Shown one piece after another: positions 8,037 to 16,852 of a DNA stretch of 64,000 bases (position 1 is its first letter; the number at the start of each line of letters is the position of its first letter). Source of the DNA: Nitrospira sp. (GTDB lineage: Bacteria > Nitrospirota > Nitrospiria > Nitrospirales > Nitrospiraceae); the NCBI GenBank assembly GCA_009594995.1, contig VOPR01000036.1, forward strand, positions 1-64,000, given 5' to 3'. A program made the translations under genes and the position numbers. Below the pieces are notes generated by a model. The model searched no databases, was not told the origin of the DNA, and worked only from the letters and a program-made list of their open reading frames with translations.

Positions 8037-8549
8037 ATGCCTCAATTTGAATCGCATTTCTTTTCGTCGTTGATCTTCTGGGAGATTCTCTCCTTCGGGA
8101 TCCTCTTCTTCCTGCTCTACAAGTACGCGTTCCCGAGCTTGTTGGGCATGCTGGAAGAGCGCGAGAAAAAGATCAAGGACAGTCTCGATCAGGCCGAACG
8201 TCACCGTACTGAGGCCGAGCGAAAGCTCAAGGAATACGAAGCCAAGCTGGCGACGGCGGCCAAAGACGCGGAAGCGTTGTTGGCTCAGGCCAAAGAGCGC
8301 GCGCAGCGGCTGATGGATGAAAACGAGCAGCGCATGTCAGCGGATGCGGAGCGGATCAAAGGCGACGCGACTCGTGAGATCGAGACCGAACGCCGCAAGG
8401 CCATTCAGGACATTCGTGCACAGACGACGGATTTGGCGATGATGGTCGCGGAGAAGGTGGTCGGACGGGCATTGACGGATGGCGATCATCGTCGTCTGGC
8501 AGATGAAGCCCTGGATGCCCTCGCGAAGACCTACCAGAGCCGGAATTAG
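8037..8549 (+). CDS. atpF: ATP synthase F0 subunit b
   Basis: 170 residues with one N-terminal membrane helix (about 13-30) followed by a long, charged alpha-helical stalk (about 35-140) rich in Glu, Lys, Arg and Ala, then a short C-terminal segment. This forms the peripheral stalk joining F0 to F1. Only one b-type gene is present, so it probably works as a homodimer. The next gene on this strand is not atpH: the cluster stops here and larE follows on the other strand after 4 nt. Confidence 0.92.
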   Translation: MPQFESHFFSSLIFWEILSFGILFFLLYKYAFPSLLGMLEEREKKIKDSLDQAERHRTEAERKLKEYEAKLATAAKDAEALLAQAKERAQRLMDENEQRMSADAERIKGDATREIETERRKAIQDIRAQTTDLAMMVAEKVVGRALTDGDHRRLADEALDALAKTYQSRN

Positions 8550-8553
8550 TTGC

Positions 8554-9375
8554 TTACGCCGGGGGGGTGAGAGTGACGCCCCCCTGGCGGTATCCTTCCA
8601 AGTCCAGCGTCACGAAGCGATAGCCCAGCCCTTTTAAAATTTCTACCAGCCGTTCTCGGCGACCAGCTGCCAGCACATTCGGTAGGTCTTCCACCGCCAA
8701 CTCGATCCTTGCCAATTCGCCATAGTCACGTACTCGGCACTGGCGGAAGCCTTCCTGGATCAACGCGGCTTCCGCACGTTCCACTCGCGAGAGGGTGCTT
8801 CGCGTGATGGTGATTCCGCGGGGCACACGGGAGGAGAGGCAGGCGGCAGCAGGCTTATCCCAGTTCGAAAGTTGCAGCGTTCGTGCAGCTTCGCGGATGT
8901 CAGCCTTCGTGAATTGAGCTTCCAGTAGGGGGCTGCGCACACCCCACTCTCGAGCGGCCTTGAGGCCCGGCCGATCGTCTCCCAAATCATCTACGTTGGT
9001 GCCATCGACGATGCAGGTCGCACCATACTCACTTCTGAGCGTGCCCAGCAGCGAATACAGGTCGGTCTTGCAGTGGTAGCAGCGGGCGGCGTCATTCTGA
9101 ACAAATTCTGGAATCTCCAGCTGATCCGTTTCGACCAGGCGATGGGCCGCGCCAATTTCTGAGGCAATGTCGCGGGTCGCCTGCAGTTCAATTGCAGGAA
9201 GTGTGGGGGAAACGGCGGTGACTCCGATGGCCTTCGTGCCCAGTTCATCATGGGCCAGCTTGAGGACCAGCGTGCTGTCGATGCCTCCAGAAAACGCCAC
9301 AACGACCGTCCCCATCTCTCGAAGGATGTGCCGGGCGCGTGAGACCTTATCGAGGAGCGTGCTTGTGGAGACCAT
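8554..9375 (-). CDS. larE: LarE-type ATP-dependent sacrificial sulfur transferase
   Basis: 273 residues. A PP-loop ATPase core has SGGIDS at 29-34. LarE enzymes activate and then donate sulfur to pyridinium biscarboxylate while making the nickel-pincer cofactor of lactate racemase. Three cysteines stand out: C99 and C102 (RCYHC) and C179 (KPAAACLSSR). The last matches the sulfur-donor Cys of the Lactobacillus enzyme; a CxxC plus a third Cys suggests the type that may hold an iron-sulfur cluster and act catalytically. No larA, larB or larC is nearby. It may be the last gene of the rlmN-M16-M16-larE run (42 nt after the last M16 gene). Confidence 0.88.
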   Translation of the reverse strand: MVSTSTLLDKVSRARHILREMGTVVVAFSGGIDSTLVLKLAHDELGTKAIGVTAVSPTLPAIELQATRDIASEIGAAHRLVETDQLEIPEFVQNDAARCYHCKTDLYSLLGTLRSEYGATCIVDGTNVDDLGDDRPGLKAAREWGVRSPLLEAQFTKADIREAARTLQLSNWDKPAAACLSSRVPRGITITRSTLSRVERAEAALIQEGFRQCRVRDYGELARIELAVEDLPNVLAAGRRERLVEILKGLGYRFVTLDLEGYRQGGVTLTPPA

Positions 9376-9417
9376 GGGGGCTTCCGGAGTTGCGAGGCCG
9401 TCGAGTAGGGGCTGCCG

Positions 9418-10800
9418 CTACTGTTTGACTTTGGCCTTCGCGATCGACCCGACGACGACTAAGGCATAATGCTGTGGGTCGAGGTATTGCTTGGCCACGC
9501 GGAGGACATCGTCCTTGGTGACCTTTTCGATAGCTTTGGGGTAGTTGGTGAAATAGTCCAGTCCCAAGTTGTAGAGCTCCACCTGAGCCAGGACGTTCGC
9601 CAGCTTGGCACTGGAATCAACCCGCAGCGGGAAACTGCCGACGATGAAGGACTTTGCTTCGCTCAATTCCTGATCTGTCACCGGGGCATCGCGCATGCCT
9701 TTGATCTCAGCCAGAACGCCCGTGATGGCCTGGTTCGTCACTTCAGTCCTGGTCTGTAAGTTGATGAAAAATGCCCCGGGCATCAAGCGCGAGTCGAACT
9801 GGCTCATGATGCCGTAGGCGAGTCCCTGCTTGTCCCGGATGGAGTCCATGAGGCGCGAGGAGAACCCGCCTGCTCCCAAAATATAATTCATGACCGTGAT
9901 TGCGTAGTAGTCGGGATTGGTCCGGCTGATGCCGGTATGCCCCAAGACAATCGTGGACTGCGTAAGATCCTTTTCGATCAATTGAACCATTTTCCGGTCG
10001 ATCGGGGCCGGCTTTTTCAGTTGATACGGCGATGGAGGACCCTTCTTCCACGATCCGAAATGGGTCTGCACCAAGGTGCTCGCCTGTTCCTGGCTCAAGT
10101 CCCCGACAATGACGAGGATCGTCTGATTCGGCAAATACTCTCGGGCATGGAACTGCTGGACATCGGCGACCGTAATCTTGTTGAGGGTTTCCTCCGTGCC
10201 ATGGGCCGGCCAGCTATACGGATGGCCGTGGAAAATCAATTGATGGAAGGCCTTCATGGCGACATTGCCGGGATCGTCATCATCGCTGACGATTTCTCCG
10301 AGGATCTGAGTACGGACCCGCTCGAACTCCTGCTTGTGAAACGCGGGGTGCTGCAGCACGTCGGCCAGCAGAGCAAAGCCAAGGTCCGCATCCTTCTTGA
10401 GCACGCGCGCCGACGCGGTCGTGAAATCCTCCGCTGCATGGGCTCCCAGTGAGCCCCCCACGAAGTCGATCTGTTCCGCGATTTGTCGAGACGTGCGTGA
10501 AACCGTCCCTTCGTCCAGAAGGCTGGCGGTGAGATTGGCCAGACCGGCTTTGTCCGGCGGGTCTTGCGCCGATCCCACTTTTACCAGGGCGTGGATTTCT
10601 ACGGTTGGCAGAAAATGTTGCTCGAGAAACAAGACGGTCATGCCGTTGGCGGTCACGGAACGGGTCGGGATGATGTCGGCGGCCTCCGTCCGGGCGACGG
10701 GCAGGAAGAGTATCAGACAGATCAATGCAAGGCAGAGCCGGCCTGCGTGCTGACCGTTTTCGTGTCGGGATGCCGGGAGAAGGAGGTGTCGTCGCGTCAT
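9418..10800 (-). CDS. M16 peptidase-like protein lacking the zinc motif (non-catalytic partner)
   Basis: 460 residues with a signal peptide (about 1-40, ending TEAA) and two M16 half-domains. At the place where active M16 proteases have HxxEH, this protein reads GLANLTASLLDEG, so zinc cannot be bound in the normal way. The C-terminal half keeps the R/Y substrate-contact region (DSIRDKQGLAYG). Such proteins pair with an active M16 subunit, here the gene just upstream (13-nt gap), like the two subunits of mitochondrial processing peptidase. Location periplasmic by signal peptide. Confidence 0.88.
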   Translation of the reverse strand: MTRRHLLLPASRHENGQHAGRLCLALICLILFLPVARTEAADIIPTRSVTANGMTVLFLEQHFLPTVEIHALVKVGSAQDPPDKAGLANLTASLLDEGTVSRTSRQIAEQIDFVGGSLGAHAAEDFTTASARVLKKDADLGFALLADVLQHPAFHKQEFERVRTQILGEIVSDDDDPGNVAMKAFHQLIFHGHPYSWPAHGTEETLNKITVADVQQFHAREYLPNQTILVIVGDLSQEQASTLVQTHFGSWKKGPPSPYQLKKPAPIDRKMVQLIEKDLTQSTIVLGHTGISRTNPDYYAITVMNYILGAGGFSSRLMDSIRDKQGLAYGIMSQFDSRLMPGAFFINLQTRTEVTNQAITGVLAEIKGMRDAPVTDQELSEAKSFIVGSFPLRVDSSAKLANVLAQVELYNLGLDYFTNYPKAIEKVTKDDVLRVAKQYLDPQHYALVVVGSIAKAKVKQ

Positions 10801-10813
10801 CTGTCTGTGCTCC

Positions 10814-12205
10814 CTAGTGGGATTGGGCCGGTGACGCTGATTGCGCTTGCGGAGGGAGTGGAATCAACGTTCCCGTCGTGCGCATATCTGCCGCCAGATA
10901 TTGCGCGGCGACCCGCTGAACGTCTTGCGCCGTGACAGCGCGGGTCCGTTCAACAAATTGGCTGACTTTGCGCCATCCTGCCCCGATCGTTTCGGCTTCT
11001 CCGAGCAACATGGCCTGGCGGAAGTTGGAATCCTGTTCGAAGATGTGGGCCGCCTCGATTTGATTTTTTGCGCGTTGAAGTTCCAACTCGCTGGGCGGTT
11101 CCATCTGGAGGCGCTGAATCTCTTTGAGGACTGCGTCTTCGACGGCTTCGACTTTTTCCCCCGGTTTCACGACGGCATAGAAGTAGAACAGCCCCGGGTC
11201 GGCCTGCATCAATCCGTAATCGGCACCCACCGCCAGGGCGGTCTTCTGCTCATACACGAGACTTTGGTAGAGCCGGGCACTCTTGCCGTGGGACAAGATT
11301 GCTTCGAGCACGTTCAAGGCATAGGAATCATCGCTGGAATAGTTGGGGACACGATATCCCATCATGACGAAGGGCACTTGCGCTTCGCGTTTCAGAAGAA
11401 AGCGGCGTTCTCCGTGCTGCGGGGCCTCCGTGACGGCCAGGGCTTTGGGCGACGGACCTTTGGGGATCGGTTCGAACAGTCTCGCAATCACGGGTAGCAG
11501 CGTGTCTGCCTTGATGTCGCCGACGACGAGCAGGGTGGCGTTATTCGGCGAGTAATAAGTGTCGTAGTGGCGTTGGAGATCGTCGAGGTTCATGGCGTCG
11601 AGATCGGAAAACCAGCCGATCACCGGCCAATGATAGGGATGACTCATGAAGGCTTGGGCGAAGAGGGCTTCGACCAGCGCGCCTTGAGGATCGTCTTCGT
11701 TCCGGAGGCGCCGCTCTTCCTTGACCACTTCCCGCTCGGTTTTGAATTCGTTGGCATCAAGGATCAGTCCCTGCATCCGGTCTGCTTCGAGTTCAAGGGC
11801 CAGCGTGACGCGATCGGCAGCCAGATTTTCAAAATAGGCGGTAAAGTCCTGGCTGGTGAACGCGTTATCCATGCCTCCGTTCTTGCGAACGAGGCGAGAG
11901 AATGTGCCCTTGGGGTATTTCGCCGTGCCCTTGAACATCATATGTTCCAGCATGTGCGAGAGTCCGGCCCGGCCCATGACCTCATTGCGCGAGCCGACCT
12001 TGTACCAGACCTGCACCGTAGCCACGGGAGCCTTCGGCACCTCCACGAGGATCACCTTCATGTCGTTGGAGAGGGTGTATTCCTTGGGTTCGACGGCATG
12101 GGCGGTGGAGCCTTGGCTCGTAAACAGGATGCAGCCCAGGAGCGAACAAGCCAGAAGGGAGAGGCGGACCGGCGATGAACTGGAGAATGAGCTCTGCTTA
12201 GGCAT
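10814..12205 (-). CDS. M16 zinc metallopeptidase, catalytic subunit, secreted
   Basis: 463 residues with a signal peptide (hydrophobic 13-37). The inverted zinc motif is H84-M-L-E-H88 in AGLSHMLEHMMFKGT, with the distal Glu in the KTEREVVKEERR helix near 160. It likely degrades short peptides in the periplasm as a heterodimer with the inactive neighbour. It follows rlmN after 14 nt with no clear Shine-Dalgarno sequence, so it is probably read from the rlmN transcript. Confidence 0.92.
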   Translation of the reverse strand: MPKQSSFSSSSPVRLSLLACSLLGCILFTSQGSTAHAVEPKEYTLSNDMKVILVEVPKAPVATVQVWYKVGSRNEVMGRAGLSHMLEHMMFKGTAKYPKGTFSRLVRKNGGMDNAFTSQDFTAYFENLAADRVTLALELEADRMQGLILDANEFKTEREVVKEERRLRNEDDPQGALVEALFAQAFMSHPYHWPVIGWFSDLDAMNLDDLQRHYDTYYSPNNATLLVVGDIKADTLLPVIARLFEPIPKGPSPKALAVTEAPQHGERRFLLKREAQVPFVMMGYRVPNYSSDDSYALNVLEAILSHGKSARLYQSLVYEQKTALAVGADYGLMQADPGLFYFYAVVKPGEKVEAVEDAVLKEIQRLQMEPPSELELQRAKNQIEAAHIFEQDSNFRQAMLLGEAETIGAGWRKVSQFVERTRAVTAQDVQRVAAQYLAADMRTTGTLIPLPPQAQSASPAQSH

Positions 12206-12219
12206 GTACGAAGGTCATG

Positions 12220-13308
12220 CTAACAACGGGTTTGAATCTGTGTCAAGGCAACCGGCGCATTGTTCAGCTCAATCCGACCCAGTTGGCCGCAGGCACCCAG
12301 GACGTCCCGACCACGGCTGCGACGAAGATAGGCGTCGACATGCCCCTTGCGCAGAGTATTCTGGAATGCGTCGATCGCGGCATCCGATGGACGTCGATAG
12401 GGGCTGCCGGGAAAGGGGTTGAAGGCGATCAGGTTGACCTTGCAACGAAGGCCGCGCAGCAGCTTGATCAATCGGGTGGCATCCTCCGGTCGATCATTCA
12501 CGTCCGCAAGGAGGACATACTCAAACGTCAGGCGATCGCGTTCAGCCAGCGGATAGGCGCGGCAGGCGGCGAGCAGGGCCTGGAGTGAATGGAGCCGGTT
12601 GGCCGCCGGCATGATCTGATTCCGGAGTTCGTCGGTGGTCGCGTTCAATGAAATGGCCAGATTCACCTTCAAGGGGGCGACATCTTTGATCCGCGATGCG
12701 AGTCCCGCGGTGGAAATCGTGATGCGGCGGCCCGAGAAACCCAGCCCCCAGTCTTGATCGGTGAGGCGAGTGACGGCATCAGCCACCGCGTCGAGGTTGG
12801 CCAGAGGCTCCCCCATCCCCATAAAGACCAGGTTGGTCAATCGCTGGTCATCTACTAAATGGTCCTGGGCGAGCAGAACCTGGTCTATGATTTCATGCGC
12901 GCGGAGATTGCGTTTGAGCCCCAACGTGCCGGTGAGACAGAATCCGCAGTCGAGTGTGCAGCCGACTTGGGTGGAGAGGCAGAGCGTGAGGCGATCTTCG
13001 TCGGGGATGAGGACACATTCGACCTGATTGCCGTCGGCCAGAGTAAGCACGAATTTCTTTGTTCCATCCTGAGACGAAAATATTTGGACATCGGAAGCCC
13101 GCTCGATGCTGCACGAGGCGGTTAGGTGCTCACGATCCTTCTGCGGGAGATTGCTCATCTCGGCGAAGGTGCGGACACGTTCCTGATAGAGCCAGCGCAG
13201 GATTTGTGACGCGCGATAGGCGGGCCAGCCCAGCGAGGCGACGAAGGTGGCCATGGCAGGTTGGGGTAGTGCCAGCAGATTGACGCGCGAGGCAGACGGC
13301 TGAATCAT
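12220..13308 (-). CDS. rlmN: 23S rRNA / tRNA adenine C2-methyltransferase RlmN
   Basis: 362-residue radical SAM enzyme that methylates C2 of A2503 in 23S rRNA and A37 in some tRNAs. The cluster-binding motif is C117-x3-C121-x2-C124 (CTLDCGFC), preceded by STQVG. The second catalytic Cys lies in GRDVLGACGQL near the C-terminus, and the GMGEPLANLD motif binds SAM. The ATG at 13308 was chosen; an upstream extension starts only at ATT. The -10 box ends 5 nt before this ATG and no Shine-Dalgarno is present, suggesting a leaderless message. First gene of a probable rlmN-M16-M16-larE operon. Confidence 0.95.
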   Translation of the reverse strand: MIQPSASRVNLLALPQPAMATFVASLGWPAYRASQILRWLYQERVRTFAEMSNLPQKDREHLTASCSIERASDVQIFSSQDGTKKFVLTLADGNQVECVLIPDEDRLTLCLSTQVGCTLDCGFCLTGTLGLKRNLRAHEIIDQVLLAQDHLVDDQRLTNLVFMGMGEPLANLDAVADAVTRLTDQDWGLGFSGRRITISTAGLASRIKDVAPLKVNLAISLNATTDELRNQIMPAANRLHSLQALLAACRAYPLAERDRLTFEYVLLADVNDRPEDATRLIKLLRGLRCKVNLIAFNPFPGSPYRRPSDAAIDAFQNTLRKGHVDAYLRRSRGRDVLGACGQLGRIELNNAPVALTQIQTRC

Positions 13309-13313
13309 GCTGG

Positions 13314-13343
13314 AGCCTAGCACAGGGAAAAAACTTATGACAA
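13314..13343 (-). promoter_or_regulatory. rlmN promoter, leaderless start
   Basis: Reverse strand: TTGTCA (13343-13338), 18 nt ending in TGTGC, and TAGGCT (13319-13314). Five nt separate the -10 box from the ATG at 13308, so the transcript would start at the initiation codon. Confidence 0.5.
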
Positions 13344-13380
13344 GCAATGCAAACCTGATCGCGTTTATGCAGCGTTACGC

Positions 13381-13386
13381 TATAAT
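13381..13386 (+). promoter_or_regulatory. -10 element of the Slt70-like gene
   Basis: A perfect TATAAT lies 34 nt before the GTG start at 13420. No convincing -35 hexamer is seen at 16-18 nt. Confidence 0.4.
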
Positions 13387-13419
13387 AGCGTCGGTTCACC
13401 TTCTGCTCAGGATGAGATC

Positions 13420-15657
13420 GTGACAAACCTTCCTCGGCGGATCAGTTTGGCGGCATTCGCCCTCCTGCTGTTGCTGTTAAGTGTGTTCTTCACGGCGACG
13501 GCTGAATCGCCGCGTCCCTTGCCTGTTGCCGCACCGTTGTGTGTCTCTGCCGAAGATTGTTTCCGTTCAGCCTTTGCCATCAACGAGCGTTCCGGATCCC
13601 CCGCGCAGCGCGATCAGGCCATGTTGCTCAAAATCGATCAGTTGCGGTCGGTGATGGAACTATTTCCGTCCACCCTGTGGGCCAAGCGGGCCGCGATTGT
13701 GTTGGGTGTTCTTATGATCGAGCGCGACCCGGTTGAAGCCGCGAAACTTCTACGCGCCGCTCAGCCGGAGATGCCTGTCATCGATGACTATATTCGCCTG
13801 TGGGTCGCGGAGTCGTTGTTGAAGCAAAACGAACCGATTCAAGCCGCGGAACTGCTGGAGACGATTCCCAAAATGGTGCCGGACTCGAACCTGATTGCCA
13901 AAGCTGCCTATCGCACAGGTGAGGCCTGGTACAGCGCGAACGTGTGTGTCCGAGCGGTCGAATGGCTGGAGCGGGCGGTGGCGCTCGCGGATAAAGACTC
14001 TGCCGCGCCGGTGGCGTTGTCGCATCAGGCCGACTGTCATGTCCGCGAGAACCGGGTGCCGGAGGCGCGGACCGCGCTGAAGCAGCTCTGGCTCCGCTAT
14101 CCGCAATCGCCTGAAGCGCGCGAGGCCAGAACACGTTTGGACACGGCTCTGGGCGGAGAATCCTGGGTGCCGACGGCGGACGACCATCTGATTCGTGCGC
14201 AGGCCTTCCTGGGATTATCCATGCAAGCAGAGGCGGTCGAGGAGTTGCGGCGATTCCTGGCGATGGCTCCGGGGCATCCTCGCCGGTTTGACGCTCGTCT
14301 CAAGTTGGGAGTGGCCTATGTCCGCCTGAAGCAATACGACCAGGCCCGCGATACGTTTCGCGGGTTAGTGGCGGACCGGGTGCAGGAGTCGGCGGAAGCA
14401 ACCGTATGGCTAGCCCGGGTGTATTTGCGGCAGAGTCACGGGGACAAACTTATCGAGTTAGCGCGGTCGGCCGCCCAGGGGCCATTGGCCGGCGATCAGC
14501 GGGCGATGGTGCACCTGTTTGCCGGGGTGTGGTTGGAGGATCAGGGCAAATTCGATGAGGCGATCGCCATGTTCCGGCAGGTTGCGAAGCTGGGCGATTC
14601 GGCGAGCCAGCGGGCCGAGGGGCTGTGGCGGACCGGGTGGGCACAATACCGGACCGCTCGCTATCGAGATGCAGCCGAGACTTTTCGCGCCGTGGTCGAG
14701 TTGCATGTGAATGGGTTCGAGCCTCAGGCGATGTATTGGGCTGCGCGAGCCGAAGAGCATGGGAAGAGCAATGGCGTTGGAGAGCAGTATGCGCGGGTCT
14801 GTCAGCGGCACGCGTATAGCTACTATTGCCAGCTGGCTGCGCGTCGCGCGTCATTGCCGCCGGTCTCGCCGGTCATGGTGGCTGTGGAACGCCCCGCGGG
14901 TGAGGAGGCCGAACGTTTGCCGGAGAACCGGCGCCCGGAAATCGAAAAACATGCCGTCTATCAACGAGGGATCGAGCTGAAGACCCTGGGGTTTGCTCAG
15001 GATGCGGCGCGTGAATTGGGAGTGCTGACGGAACAGTACAGTCGGGATCAGGATGTGCTCCTGGCCTTTTCGACGATGCTCAGCGAGGTAGGGGCCTACC
15101 ATCCGGCCTTACGGGTCGCCAAGGTGCACTTCAAGGAGAAATTGGAACGGAGCGGACTACCGACGGCTCCGGCCCTCTGGACCGTGGCCTATCCGACCGG
15201 CCTCGTTCCGACGATTGCCGCCCAGGGGATCACCGCGGTCGACCCCTATCTGGCTGCCGCCATCATTCGCGAGGAAAGCCAATACGATGAGAAGGCGGTA
15301 TCGGTTGTGGGGGCCGTCGGGTTGATGCAACTGATGCCCGTGACCGCCAATGCCGTGGCGCAACGATACGGGTTTCCGACTGTCGGGCGGGAAGAATTGT
15401 TTGATCAGGAAACGAACATCCGCCTTGGCGTACGTTATCTGGGGCAGTTGCTCGAACAATACAACGGAAACCTGGCGCATGCCGTCGCGGCCTACAACGC
15501 CGGGCCGATTGCCGTGAATAGCTGGATTGCCGTGCATCGGGGCCGGGATCAGGACGAATTCGTGGAACTCATTCCCTACCAGGAGACGCGGCTGTATGTG
15601 AAACGGGTGCTGCGCAGTTACGGAGAATATCGCCGGCTCCACAACGGGACGTCTTAG
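13420..15657 (+). CDS. Large soluble-type lytic transglycosylase with TPR-like helical domain (Slt70-like)
   Basis: 745 residues. A signal peptide (about 1-29) is followed by a long alpha-helical superhelix made of tetratricopeptide-like repeats (about 60-560, e.g. around 225-350 and 385-440) and a C-terminal SLT domain (about 600-730). The catalytic residue is E619 in IIREESQYDEKA; GLMQLMPVTA and AVAAYNAGP complete the family blocks. It cleaves peptidoglycan in the periplasm with the ring-shaped helical domain acting as a platform, as in E. coli Slt70. Starts at GTG; divergent from rlmN. The role in wall turnover fits the adjacent division genes. Confidence 0.9.
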   Translation: MTNLPRRISLAAFALLLLLLSVFFTATAESPRPLPVAAPLCVSAEDCFRSAFAINERSGSPAQRDQAMLLKIDQLRSVMELFPSTLWAKRAAIVLGVLMIERDPVEAAKLLRAAQPEMPVIDDYIRLWVAESLLKQNEPIQAAELLETIPKMVPDSNLIAKAAYRTGEAWYSANVCVRAVEWLERAVALADKDSAAPVALSHQADCHVRENRVPEARTALKQLWLRYPQSPEAREARTRLDTALGGESWVPTADDHLIRAQAFLGLSMQAEAVEELRRFLAMAPGHPRRFDARLKLGVAYVRLKQYDQARDTFRGLVADRVQESAEATVWLARVYLRQSHGDKLIELARSAAQGPLAGDQRAMVHLFAGVWLEDQGKFDEAIAMFRQVAKLGDSASQRAEGLWRTGWAQYRTARYRDAAETFRAVVELHVNGFEPQAMYWAARAEEHGKSNGVGEQYARVCQRHAYSYYCQLAARRASLPPVSPVMVAVERPAGEEAERLPENRRPEIEKHAVYQRGIELKTLGFAQDAARELGVLTEQYSRDQDVLLAFSTMLSEVGAYHPALRVAKVHFKEKLERSGLPTAPALWTVAYPTGLVPTIAAQGITAVDPYLAAAIIREESQYDEKAVSVVGAVGLMQLMPVTANAVAQRYGFPTVGREELFDQETNIRLGVRYLGQLLEQYNGNLAHAVAAYNAGPIAVNSWIAVHRGRDQDEFVELIPYQETRLYVKRVLRSYGEYRRLHNGTS

Positions 15658-15671
15658 CAGGAGCCGTTTTC

Positions 15672-15700
15672 TTGACAAGGGGGAATGAACTTTCTATATT
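15672..15700 (+). promoter_or_regulatory. zapB-zapA promoter
   Basis: TTGACA (15672-15677), exactly 17 nt, TATATT (15695-15700): the best sigma-70 match in the window. The zapB ATG is 53 nt downstream. Confidence 0.75.
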
Positions 15701-15752
15701 TCGCCCCCATTAACCAACGTGTGCGACCATCACTTTGTTATGAGGAAATACC

Positions 15753-16007
15753 ATGACTTTAGATCGTCTCGACGCCCTTGAACTTCGCATTCGTGATCTC
15801 GTGAAACTGGTGCAGGACCTCAAGCGGAAGAACACCTCGCTGGAAGACGAACTCCGTCTGGCGCGGGAGCGGGTTGCGGTTCGCGATGATGAAAACCGCC
15901 GCTGGGAGCAGGAGCGTCTGGATATCCGCTCACGGATCGAAAAAGTGCTCGGCGAAATCGATCTCTTGGAGTGCCTGGATGAACCCAAGGAGGTGGCGTT
16001 TGACTAA
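15753..16007 (+). CDS. zapB: Small coiled-coil cell division protein, ZapB-like
   Basis: 84 residues, almost entirely one coiled coil with heptad spacing (LDALELRIRDLVKLVQDLKRKN, then EDELRLARER) and an acidic tail ending LDEPKEVAFD. In this position and with zapA directly following, it fits the ZapB-type proteins that stabilise the Z ring by binding ZapA. Its final codons contain the ribosome-binding site and start codon of zapA, so expression of the two is coupled. Sequence identity cannot separate ZapB from other short coiled coils; the call leans on context. Confidence 0.75.
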   Translation: MTLDRLDALELRIRDLVKLVQDLKRKNTSLEDELRLARERVAVRDDENRRWEQERLDIRSRIEKVLGEIDLLECLDEPKEVAFD

Positions 16008-16296
16008 AACCATTGACGTGGAGATCTACGGCCAACGATATACCGTGAATGGCGAGGCCGACGAATCCTACGTGAAGCAATTGGCCGACATGGTCGATAA
16101 GCAAATGAAGCAGGTGGCGGCCGGCATGCGGTCGGCCACCCCGGCCAAGTTGGCAGTTCTTGCCGCGTTCAATCTCGCCCATGAATTGATGGAATTAGAG
16201 CGGCGGTTCCGGCAGGGCGAAGCCGACGCGGATCGCCGGGTGGCTTCCCTCATGGAGTCGATCGACCAGCAGATGCCGTCCATTCTGTCGCGGTGA
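16000..16296 (+). CDS. zapA: Cell division protein ZapA
   Basis: 98 residues. The start is the TTG at 16000, with AAGGAGG 6 nt upstream inside zapB and an 8-nt overlap with the zapB end. The N-terminus, T-K-T-I-D-V-E-I-Y-G-Q-R-Y, is the conserved ZapA beta-strand opening, followed by the helix KQLADMVDKQMKQVA and a C-terminal coiled coil (ELMELERRFRQGEADADRRV). ZapA cross-links FtsZ filaments. Longer in-frame versions read through zapB out of phase and give no homology. Confidence 0.92.
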   Translation: MTKTIDVEIYGQRYTVNGEADESYVKQLADMVDKQMKQVAAGMRSATPAKLAVLAAFNLAHELMELERRFRQGEADADRRVASLMESIDQQMPSILSR

Positions 16297-16852
16297 GTTT
16301 CGCCTTGCTTTCATCACACTGCTTTGTTATCGTTTCTTCGTTGTATTGACCTGAGGGTCAGCAAGAGCAGGAGAGGAAAGGACGCGTCGAATAAGGACGG
16401 AAAATCTGACGACGGTATTTGAGCGCTAAACATATGGAATCGCTGGTTTTTGTTCTGTTGTTCAGTGTGGTCATGATTGTATGGATGGGTCAGGGGGCTC
16501 AGCCCTGTGTGTCTGTGCGATACGTGCGTACTCAACCGAGAATGATGTTCGGAGATCAGGCGCTCAGCGATTTCTCCGGGCGTCCATTACGCTCCGTACA
16601 TAGGGCTGTTCAAGCCAGTCGGTATTGGTTTGCGCACATGCAAGCCGACCGAAGAAATGATTCGGGTCGAGGCCGACCACTCCTCCACTTGAATTAGCGA
16701 CGGCGATTCCACACTTCGTTTTACTGGCTCAAGCAGTCAGGTATTGCTCCTTCCTGTCTCGCGATTCCTTTTTCACGCTCCCTGCTCCCCTATAACAATG
16801 ACTGCGTTTATTTGCAGGGTGACAGTGCGTCTGTCCCGCTGCCGTAAGGGAG
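16297..16852. other. Intergenic region zapA-rny
   Basis: 556 nt with no gene call accepted. It contains the structured RNA candidate at 16488-16678 and a small TGACC/GGTCA hairpin at about 16349-16362. The last 170 nt before rny, which ends in the strong AAGGGAGG ribosome-binding site, shows nothing else I can name. Confidence 0.6.
16488..16678 (+). ncRNA. Structured RNA, candidate 6S RNA downstream of zapA
   Basis: A 191-nt segment between zapA and rny that lacks a convincing ORF and folds on itself. The ends pair (GGTC-A-GG at 16488-16494 with CCGACC at 16673-16678). A long arm follows: GGCT (16496-16499) with AGCC (16613-16616), then 16500-16512 with 16596-16608 (13 consecutive pairs, three of them G-U). 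A second hairpin pairs 16619-16633 with 16640-16652 around the loop GCACAT. Length, position just after zapA and lack of coding suggest 6S RNA, the RNA polymerase-binding regulator. The strand is inferred from the neighbours and the identity is tentative. Confidence 0.5.

Noticed and set aside
10841..12178. Long plus-strand frames opposite the M16 peptidase genes
   Set aside because: The minus strand encodes well-conserved M16 proteins with signal peptides and the HxxEH motif; the plus frames have no domains.
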